In this document: one piece after another, positions 55,601 through 64,000 of the stretch
How the letters are laid out: the number at the start of each line of letters is the position of its first letter
Numbering within the stretch: position 1 is the first letter of the stretch
NCBI GenBank assembly: GCA_947034885.2
Contig: OX344753.2
Location: 5,766,001 to 5,830,000 of the forward strand
Direction: 5' to 3'
From: Thuidium tamariscinum
Lineage: Eukaryota; Streptophyta; Bryopsida; Hypnales; Thuidiaceae
DNA length: 64,000 bases
The notes under the pieces: generated by a model
What the model saw: only the letters and a program-made list of their open reading frames with translations
Told to the model about the DNA's origin: nothing
Databases searched by the model: none
Translations under genes and position numbers: made by a program

Positions 55601-55953
55601 AGATAGGCACATCCATAATCGTCAAAATAAGCAATTCAGTAGAGTTGAAGGCATCTTTTTCTAGAAAAATATTTTTATAGTATTAGCAACTGAAAATCAT
55701 GAATTTTCAAAAAAAAAAATTTTTTTTGGAGAAGTCATCTAATTTCTGTGAATTTTCAAAGTGGAATTCACTAGGGCACTCTATACCATATTCTAGTAAA
55801 TCTACCTTGATTCTCACAACAAAATCTAAAAAATTAAGAGTTTACCAATCAAAATTAAGAGTGAGTGACAATTTGGAGGTACTCTTGAAGACGATTTAAG
55901 GACACTCTACTTGTCAGTTATGGATGCAGTGACGGTTATGGATGTTGCTACCT
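55601..55953. mobile_element. TIR element family E, copy 3
   Basis: A 353-bp element with ends AGATAGGCACATCCATAATCG and, inverted, AGGTAGCAACATCCATAACC. TA lies at 55599-55600 and 55954-55955. The interior matches 25400-25793 and 12056-12404 ('gcaattcagtagagttgaagg', 'agcaactgaaaatcatga', 'gaattttcaaagtgga'). It is the only copy of this family with both ends readable. Confidence 0.7.
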
Positions 55954-55955
55954 TA

Positions 55956-58137
55956 TCGCAAGGTATAAAATTGCACACTTTTTATGAGTCTTTTTCCATA
56001 ATATCCTCAATACCATTATCAATATTATCCCCACAAACTAAAAAGCTACCTCTATTGCTATTATTGCTTGTAATGCATGCCTCATTGTCAGTGCACACCA
56101 AATTTTTTGAATAGTTTCAAACCACTATCCTATATCTCTCCTAAGGGTGAGACAATAAAGTGAATAAACCATCAAATTACGTTTTAAATCTTCATAGCCG
56201 ATGTCAATTTCTAGTTTTACAAAAGAAAATCAATCCACTCATACCTTTAAAATATTCTAGAGAACAATTGAATATAACAAAAAAAGATCTGGAGAAATTT
56301 CTAACGAAAATAATAGAGAATCGCAGGAATGATCCAAAACGAACATGGATTGCTTACCTCCATGCTCCGAGCCAACCACGAAAACTCAAAATCTCTCCCA
56401 AAAGCACCGTACCAAAGAGTCCACTTGGAAAATTCTAGCTTTTGCTTCAACACCTAATCCCACAACTCAACATTCAACTAAAGATGATTAATTTGTGGAC
56501 AATGCTACAATCAATACACTACTATATGTGCACAAAGCCATGTACACTTTTTTGCTTCGGCATGCAAACACTTATACAAACTTCTATATTACATCCGCGT
56601 GCTTCTAACATGATAATCACAGGTGAAGGAGGAAGATAGCCATCCATTCCCAGTATGGTTGTTGATCATTTTTGTACAACAAGCAAGTTTCAAAAGTCAC
56701 ATTCACTTTTAATGAGTTTGATGTTACTCGTAGAATGACTTAAGCAACATGATATTTTATTACAAAAAAATCAAAAGAAGCAAGTACAACTAAATTGAAT
56801 GTAGTACCTTAACGGTCTCAATCCACTTCATCCAACGGGGAATTCTCTTGCTGTCATTCCAATACTCCCATGCATCTACAATTGAAATCTCTGTATCCAC
56901 ACTTACCCTACATGGAGTCATCAATCAAATCTTCCGTGTACCAATTATTTAGCTTCATTCACAAAGAACATCTGTGTTGCTAAGGTAGAGGATACTACAA
57001 CCATGCCCCATCACCTACTGATTAATCCCTATCATCAACAGCATCTCATCTCTTTCAATACACTTGTTTAGCCTTCAATTAGGAAGCTTGGTGTAAGCAT
57101 GACCTAAATACATGTCTATGGCTATTGATCCTTAAATAAAAATAGGGTTGTCTACGGTCCCTTCACAGAGGTCTACAAACTCCCACTTTGACTGATTGCA
57201 TAAAAAATCGTTGAATACATTAAGTGACTTCAAAGAATTTGATCTCCAAAGAGTTTGGATTTTGTAGTAGTCACTCTAATCCCTCCACTAAGCTCCATGG
57301 AGTGATCTCCCAAAGAAAGCACATTCCTACACATATTGAAATGTCACAAATAGTATCCTCAACCTCACCCTTGGATTTTACATTGCAAAACAACCGAAAT
57401 GAGCAAAGAGTGAGAAATTTGTACTTGTTATGAAGCTAGGTGCATGCGCTCCATTTATTGCTATTACTAACGCACCTTACCTCTTTGTCCACATATGAGC
57501 CCCTTGCACCAACTTGGCTTCCACTGAAATGGTTTCTCGTAGCAATCAAACATCAAAACTTCGGTTGCTTAGCAACGCACCCTCTAGCGTGAATTCGTCG
57601 TACAGGCAGAAACGAAACAGTGTCTTTGCCATTGGGAGCATGTTGGCTGGAAACTACAATGGCATTGGTGCAAGTAAAAGTAGCCTAATTAAAATGAAGT
57701 GAATTGTTCATGGCAAACCACCCAAATTTCTATAGTCCTATTTCTCCTCTCTACATAGAAAATGAAAACGTAAAGAGTTTGAAGTGAGCTTGACTAATTC
57801 AAGGTGTCGGGATATATTGGCTCCCACACCTGCTGAAAAGGAGTGCAAGGATTCAAATCAAGAGCAATACAACAGGTTTTTTTCAAGTTTGTTTGGATGG
57901 TTCAAATAGGAAGTGAAGTTGTATAAACGCAAGTTGTTGTGCTTCCATGAGGATAGAGAATTCACTAAATTGAACTGTAGAATGAGGCAGACATGGCAGC
58001 CATGTGCCTTCCAAGAGCGTGAATGTGATTCTACGACGAACATGGTGGACACAATTGTTGCCAACGCTTTTGAATAAAGTGTACACTAGTGGTGGCCCTC
58101 TCTGCTAGGCGACAACAAAGCTCAGTGTCGACCCACC
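55956..58137. other. Gene-free spacer
   Basis: Contains several short plus-strand frames (56160-56438, 57224-57433, 57514-57702) that could be scraps of a decayed element. None carries a recognisable motif, so I do not call a gene or pseudogene. Confidence 0.4.
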
Positions 58138-58437
58138 AAAGGAGGTTCACAAAGCACTCGGATTTTAAAAGTGTCTTATAACATTGAGGTACATTTTGCT
58201 TTTTCATTGCATTGTTCAAATAGTGTACACTTTAAGGGTGGACGTTTTTAGGACCACTATGTTTGAACTTCACGAATTCATGATGAATGTCAAGCAGCTC
58301 CAAAAAATATGAAATGACATGGGTTAGATGCCCATTCTATTTTTGTTTAACAAAAAATTCATTCAAAAGTCAATTTTAAGAAGTGTAACTTTTCTAAATT
58401 AGTTTTTAGCTCTTAAATGGGTACTTTAAGGACCTCC
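58138..58437. mobile_element. TIR element family B, copy 5
   Basis: A roughly 300-bp copy with left end AAGGAGGTTCACAAAGC and right end TTAAGGACCTCC followed by TA (58438-58439). The core 'gctccaaaaaatatgaaatg', 'acatgggttagatgcccatt' follows the family pattern. The left TA is not preserved. Confidence 0.6.
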
Positions 58438-58439
58438 TA

Positions 58440-59950
58440 CATTACTAGGAAGTAGGATTAATGTTTTTTCCTCTACTCATGTCTATCAAGTGGTCATCAT
58501 GTGTTAGACAAAGGTGCCAATTTATATTTTTTTCTTAAAAACTATATTGTTTTATTTGTGTTTTATAGTTTACTATAACAAAAAAAGATTTGACAAATCC
58601 CTAATCTTTTCTCACATGGATTTGGCAAAATTTTATAAAAAATAATCCAAAATATTTTGCATTCTTATTGCAAAGGCACAAGGGAAGTTGATTTTTTGTG
58701 AGAGATTTCCAAAAAAGAATAAATTATTGGCAAGAAAGTCATATATTTTTATCCCTATTAATTTCTACAACTCCTTCAAAGTAGAAGAAATTGCTAGATT
58801 TGGAATTAAATGACCTATCTGTTTAAGAAGGAAAATGCTAGGCTTCTTGTTTGGGAAATTAGTGTTACAAGCCTTTCATAGGGAAATGAGATTTCTTTCC
58901 AACACTCACATATACTTGAAGATAGATGCAAAGCCTTGCCTACTATTTTAGGCTATTAAAACTAATCCTTTATGGAGTCTTTAATGAAAATTAGAACCTC
59001 AAATTTCAAATATGAATTCAATAATTCTAAATTTTATCATCTCTGATCAATAATTCGTTCTTGCATTTTTGCCAAGAACATTAAGAAGGCTTGCAACACA
59101 TCTCTAATAAGTTACCTACATTAATTGATTTTAAAATGTTATCCTTCCTTCCCAAAATGATCTTGCTATTGGCCTTAATTTTCTATTTGAAAATGATCTT
59201 CCTATATTGTACTTTGTGACATTATGAATTGGTGAGATTTGACTTTTGGGACCAACAAACTCTAAGTAGTAGTTCCTTAGTGTCCATCTATACAATTATT
59301 AATTGAAAGACAAATAAAATTACTAAAGGGTTTATTGATACTAATTGTTTTTATTTTTGCATTTTTTTAGTATTGTTTGAAAGAGTTGAAGATCTAGGAG
59401 GTTTATACATGGACTTGGGCCCAAACTAAGCGCCTTCAAAATAGCAATGTCACACTTAACTATTAAGTGCCCACAAGTGCTCTTTAGAAATGCTTAAGAA
59501 ATTATACTTTTTAGAATTCCAAAACTACCCTTTGAAGAGGGCTTTGATATACAAAGTTCTTAGGACAATAGGAGTACATTGAATTCTAACCATAGCATTA
59601 GACATGCTTTTTAAATCTTTAATCCGGAGCATTTTGTCTTACAAAATCATTTTGGGACAGAGAGAGTACAAGTTTTGTTGTGTGATGAATATATTTACCA
59701 AGAGTATAGATATCAATATTGCTTTAGTCAAAGTAGAGAAACTTTACGAAACTACAATAGTTGATAAGAATATTCATTACATATAAAATCTTATAACATT
59801 TTACAATCATTTAGTGTAGGTAACACTAGATATCATTATTAGCAACAGTGTAGTACTCGGCCCATAAAGACTTTGGTGAACGGATAAACGTTTTTCATTC
59901 TATTCAGGATGCGTTCATCCTGAGTTCTTTCGGGGAGCATCCGCTAGGGC
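58440..59950. other. Gene-free AT-rich spacer
   Basis: No frame above about 60 codons and no recognised repeat until the GC rise before the PPR-like gene. Confidence 0.45.
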
Positions 59951-59959
59951 TTTAGCTCC

Positions 59960-59968
59960 TAGGGTTTA
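59960..59968 (+). promoter_or_regulatory. Telo-box in PPR-like gene promoter/leader
   Basis: TAGGGTTTA, the inverse of the telo-box TAAACCCTA, lies 160 bp before the ATG. This motif is common near transcription starts of plant ribosomal, mitochondrial-biogenesis and housekeeping genes. Confidence 0.5.
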
Positions 59969-60127
59969 ACGAGAGCCAGTTTCATTGCAGGCACCCGTGA
60001 ATGGAGAAGACAGGCCCTCGACAATTTGGCGCGTTGAAGCTGCCGATCGATGCAGGCGCGTGAGTGCATTTTGCAGCAGAGAATTGGGTTTGCAGTGTGA
60101 TTTTGAGTTGAAAGCGCTGTGATCGCG

Positions 60128-61315
60128 ATGCGGGGATCACGAAGTGCAAGCATTGCGCTTCGTCAGTGGTGCAATTCTCTTTCTTCTCCCTCTTTTGCAG
60201 TAGGGCATCATGAGCGGGTGCTTGCACCACTTCGGGAGTACAGAGTGGTCCCGTCGTCCACCGCATTGTCGTGGATCGCCTCTCCGCATTTGGTAGCTCT
60301 CTCGCGGCAAGATTTTTTCCGAACGTTTTCAGAGGCAGCCGTCGTGGATGAGCTTGATACAGGGAGCCCGGAGGTGGAGAGGGTTTACAAGGAGCTGAAC
60401 GAATCGATTCGTCAGAAGCGCATGCCGCAGGCTTCATTGCTTCCCTCTTTGCTGCAGAATTGCACCACCCCTGCCGATGTGAAGCTGGCGTTTGATACTG
60501 TCGAGCGGTTGAGATCCCTGAAAGCTGTTCAAGGTCATCAGATGGGGAATTACTCTAAGCATACGGCTTTGTTGATGGTGGAAGCGTGCATACGGTCCGG
60601 GGATCCACAGGCTGCTGTGCAGACTTTGAAGAAGCGAAACGTGTATGGATTCACTCCATCGCTGGATCAAGCGCACCTTCTTCTGAAACACGCCTTGGGA
60701 CAGAAAGACACGAAGCTGATGCTGAAAGTGTTGCGTACAATGGTGGCAAGTGAGGTTTTCCCTACCCCTGTCTCGGCTGAGTTGATTATTCGCACTTGCA
60801 AAGACGCTGGGAATTCCGAACTTTTGTTTCAAATTGCAAAGGAGATTCGAGTGAATGGCGTCACGCTCAAGAAACCGTTGTTTGACTTGCTTATTGCGAC
60901 GGCTGCCAACATTGGTGATGTCAAACAAGTGCACGAGGTTCAGCAATGGAGGGAAGAAGAGGGGATGGAGCATACCACAGCGAGTGCCTTTGCTTTGGCG
61001 AAAACTTTGATTCTTGATGGCAACTCTGAAGAAGCTGCGAGGATGATATTGGATCACTGTAAGGATGCAGAGAAGCGTGACCATTACCTTCAAATACTGG
61101 TGAACGTCTGGCCTCTACAGGTTGGGGCGAAGGTCGGAACGGAAGAGAAGGAGTCTTTCCTGGAAGGCTTGAAGACGAAGGTGGTGGCCATGTGCGAGAG
61201 TTTGACGCAATCTGGTTGCAATGTGCCTGTGGATGTGAAGGAAGATTTTGCTAAGGGTGGAGGTAGCAAGAGCAAGGCGGGAGACGAAGTCTGGGCTGCA
61301 AGTGCGTCACCCTAA
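60128..61315 (+). CDS. Mitochondrial PPR-like helical-repeat protein, intronless
   Basis: A 395-aa protein in one exon, as is usual for plant PPR genes. The first ~70 residues are rich in Ser, Arg and Ala with few acids and end at an RTFSEA stretch, consistent with a cleaved mitochondrial presequence. Residues about 145-310 form successive helical pairs of about 35 residues (for example HTALLMVEACIRSGDPQAAV, AELIIRTCKDAGNSELLFQI and FDLLIATAANIGDVKQVHEV), resembling degenerate P-type PPR motifs. No E, DYW, SMR or LAGLIDADG domain follows. The C-terminus is Lys/Gly-rich. Family members bind organellar RNA or sit in mitochondrial ribosomes; similarity in size and layout to Arabidopsis At4g35850 is an impression from memory only. 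The ATG at 60128 is chosen over a GTG three codons upstream. Confidence 0.8.
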   Translation: MRGSRSASIALRQWCNSLSSPSFAVGHHERVLAPLREYRVVPSSTALSWIASPHLVALSRQDFFRTFSEAAVVDELDTGSPEVERVYKELNESIRQKRMPQASLLPSLLQNCTTPADVKLAFDTVERLRSLKAVQGHQMGNYSKHTALLMVEACIRSGDPQAAVQTLKKRNVYGFTPSLDQAHLLLKHALGQKDTKLMLKVLRTMVASEVFPTPVSAELIIRTCKDAGNSELLFQIAKEIRVNGVTLKKPLFDLLIATAANIGDVKQVHEVQQWREEEGMEHTTASAFALAKTLILDGNSEEAARMILDHCKDAEKRDHYLQILVNVWPLQVGAKVGTEEKESFLEGLKTKVVAMCESLTQSGCNVPVDVKEDFAKGGGSKSKAGDEVWAASASP

Positions 61316-62499
61316 ATGCTTGCATTGGGCATTGTGATGATTCTCACTTTTATCAAAGAGTACTCGTGACGAAGGTGTAGTCCTTTGCACCCCACAGGAG
61401 GTCCGTCATGAATTGCAGGGACGTCATTGGAGAGATTGGCGGCAGCGTCACGGAGCTGCTGGGGTGAGAGCTGTATTAGGGTTAGATGGTTCCTTGATTC
61501 GTCAAACAGCTCCTCCCCGGGATTTTACCGCCACAGTTCCCATCAGCATCTGGTGACCATCCATATGGTTACACGAATTTGAGGAGCAACAGTCTGCTAA
61601 CTAGAAGGTAGAATCTGCAGAGCCCTTGAATATCCCTTATTGAAGTGTATATGTGCAGATTCATAATGAGAAAAGGGATATGGAAAGATACGAGGCAATT
61701 TTGCTGCTGAATTCTGATCACTCCAGTGTGTCGTATTCGATATGGTCGGACCATATGTTAATATTGAATTTCCTCGACAGTTTGCATGGCTTTTAGTTGT
61801 GTGATGCGTCTGACACTTCATATGATTCGTAAGGGCTTTCTATGTGTACCGAATTCGAACTAACTGGGTTGGTGCTTTTGAAGCTTCAATGTGAAGCACG
61901 ATCAAGCTGTCGGTACCCTGTTGGTATATATATTGCATGAGTATTTCTGCTGTCTTCTACAGGTTACCGTTTCCGTAACTGTAGATCTTGTTTTCACCAA
62001 CGAATATTTTATAACCCACCTATGGTTTAAAATTTCACTCATATGTGATTCGGTTTGCTCAGATTGTTCAATACCAACGCACACCATTTGATTTCATCAT
62101 CGGGGATTTACAAGTAATTTGTGATGTGGAAGTATCTCGCGAACTCGTCTCCTCGCAACTTTCGCAAATTCCTGAATGCTTGGGGTGAATGATATCTTCA
62201 CGCAACATTAAGCCCCATTCGCCCCAGGGGACCGAAAGTGTCCTCACATAGTCTGGAAGTCAACTCAAAGTCATACAACTTCTGCATTCAATGTCCAAAT
62301 TGAACAAAATCTTGATGGAAAATCTGCACTCTTCTTTATTTTGTGGTAAAATTTTCAGATCAATCCAAAATGCACTGATTTTTCAGAAGCCATTTGAAGT
62401 TCATTAGTTAAATTTGGGTTCACCGATCTGCATTTTGATGGCTGCAACTATTGGGGCTCATATCTCCCTCTTCCATTGTTTACAATCAAATTTGTTGGA
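61316..62499. other. PPR-like gene 3' flank and spacer
   Basis: Probable 3'UTR to about 61500-61800, then gene-free DNA. No convincing second gene. Confidence 0.4.
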
Positions 62500-62600
62500 T
62501 TACATCCATACATTAAGTTACAGTGTTTGTTTGTTTGTTTTGTTTGTAACATTGAGATCTCTTAGGTCGTGCATCCCCCAGTCATGTTCTTGATATTATT
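62500..62600 (-). repeat. Inverted copy of the (AAACA)n-containing repeat at 7640-7710
   Basis: On the minus strand this reads 'agatctcaatgttacaaaca' followed by AAAC-type units, matching 'aatctcaatgtgacaaaca' at 7665-7685. The flanking 'gcgaccca/gcacgaccta' also corresponds. It is probably the same end of a dispersed element. Confidence 0.5.
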
Positions 62601-64000
62601 AGAAAGTCCTCAAGGAGGAGGGTCTATTTCATGGTATTCCAACCTATAGAGGAAAAGTTACCAAATTTCAAAGTATTTATGGAATTGAAATATTAGAAAA
62701 TTATTTTTACTTACGTTTTGGATGTAGCAAAGGTACAAGGCACATTTGATTGTGGTAAGAGCACAAGGATACTAGTTCCCCTTGAAGTCTTGCTATTGTG
62801 ATAAAATTATCATGTCAATCTAAGTTGTTTTGAATGGGAACAATTCAAAGTTCAAAAATCTAGACATTTTTGGATTATAGTGAACTTCCACAATTTTTTT
62901 TCCTCATACAATATCCATTTTTGATAGAAAATTTTGGAAAAGTTGTACATACTAGTCTAGTCTGTGTAATTAAAATTTCATATCAATCCAAAAAATTATG
63001 AATACCTAAGAAACATTTCAGTAGGATTTTAGCCCTAGATGTGTTTTTTGCAACTTTTTTCGCTATTTTCCTGACATCTCAAAGGCACTTTATAGACACA
63101 ATGAGTCATTTGAATGATATTTTCTTTTATCAATTTTTTTGTATGCAAATTTTGAAACACTTTTACTTAAAGTTTTTTCATTTGAATAGGTATAGAAATC
63201 AAATCACCTCCAAGTGTGTTGCTAGGAAAATTTTAGCATTGTTTTTCAGCATTGAAACATTAAAATCTTGAGCCACGGAGTTTGTGGTAGGGAATTGCTA
63301 TCTCGATAGGTCTAGGAATATAAGATACTTCTTGCACAATTAGTTGGCTAGCTCTTTCTATTTTGAGGTGTGGGCAAATGCGATTTTGAGGCTTTAGAGT
63401 TCAAATTCATTGTTTACTCACTATGAAATAATAGGGTGTATTAACTATAGTCCTAGTAGTACAATCCTAATAGTAATGATCTAGAAGGTGTATTTAAAGT
63501 AATATTTTACTAAAAAACCATCAATTTTCATTAAAACTTTACTAAAAACACCCTTTTAAGGTCATTGCTTAAAGGACTGTACTTTGAAATACTCCATTCT
63601 CTTGTAGTGACTATTTTCAATGGCCTAATTATATGTTGACCTTTTTTCACACCCATTATATGCAACAAAACTATGGTTGGAGATGGGTGGTTGTATAAAA
63701 TCCAAGTGCACATTCCCATGTCCTAGTGTTGAATTAGATTGGCTTCAACAAACAACTAGTAATTAACAAATGGGGATTTTGTGGCGGGGTGTGGGCGCTT
63801 CATTCCCACCCTTGGAATTAATCGATCACAACCATGCTCTTTTTTGCAAGACTACTCCTACGGGTGTCTAAGTGTCAAATCCACTGTGCCTTCCAAGCAA
63901 TTGATCTTTTGCTATCCTAATTATCCTAACGCATGAGTTGGTTATTCCTAACTATCCTAGGTGTGTACTTGTTTCGTTCTCTTGTCCTACTTCTAATTGC
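62601..64000. other. Gene-free AT-rich spacer to window end
   Basis: Only short frames, such as the 76-codon AT-driven frame at 63041-63271. I see no gene or repeat that can be supported. Confidence 0.45.

Noticed and set aside
60434..61093. 219-codon minus-strand frame
   Set aside because: Antisense to the PPR-like gene with no recognisable domain.

Overview
This window looks like nuclear DNA of a land plant. The evidence is spliced genes with GT-AG introns, a plastid-targeted ycf45/SPD1-type ATPase, a TAA1/TAR auxin-biosynthesis aminotransferase, a mitochondrial PPR-like protein, AAACCCTAA telo-boxes in gene leaders, and long AT-rich intergenic DNA full of small terminal-inverted-repeat (TIR) elements. 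I cannot fix the species. A non-seed plant such as a bryophyte or lycophyte is possible, but that is only an impression.

Five protein-coding genes can be supported. (1) Minus strand, 24142 to 16149: nine-exon SPD1/ycf45-like P-loop ATPase, 732 aa. (2) Plus strand, 30758-31021: intronless spliceosomal Sm protein E, 87 aa. (3) Plus strand, 40022-44397: five-exon tryptophan aminotransferase-related protein, 530 aa, with an N-terminal membrane segment, an EGF-like module and an alliinase/aminotransferase domain. (4) Plus strand, 50103-52081: three coding exons giving a 417-aa HMA-fold, proline-rich protein without the metal-binding CxxC, with a predicted 5'UTR intron. (5) Plus strand, 60128-61315: intronless mitochondrial PPR-like protein, 395 aa. 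They form no obvious functional cluster; each is an ordinary separate plant transcription unit. All exon junctions were inferred by reading frame, phase and family similarity, not from transcripts.

The remainder is mobile or repetitive DNA. From left to right: a truncated dispersed repeat (1-460, second copy 11630-12036); adjoining TIR elements (835-1387, 3183-4069); a minisatellite split by a hairpin element (5045-5570); a three-unit tandem array whose first unit is split by a TIR element with a clean TA duplication (9466-10086); a 2.6-kb element with roughly 200-bp inverted ends (12405-15051); a long-armed hairpin element (15416-15782); a tRNA-type SINE with a 19-bp target duplication in the SmE promoter (30371-30545); and further copies of the TA-duplicating families at 10300, 24695, 35855, 48619, 55601 and 58138.

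The most unusual signals are inside introns. Intron 1 of the SPD1-like gene is built of degenerate tandem copies, one of which carries the 3' end of exon 1 and forms a splice-competent, in-frame 42-nt candidate exon. Intron 1 of the TAR gene carries three copies of its own exon 1/donor junction. Intron 2 of the SPD1-like gene holds a short telomeric-repeat insertion flanked by perfect 14-bp direct repeats. In addition, the leader of the HMA-like gene has a second copy about 10 kb upstream, just before the TAR coding region. I saw no CRISPR array, bacterial-type operon, rRNA or convincing tRNA gene, and no clearly new multi-gene system.
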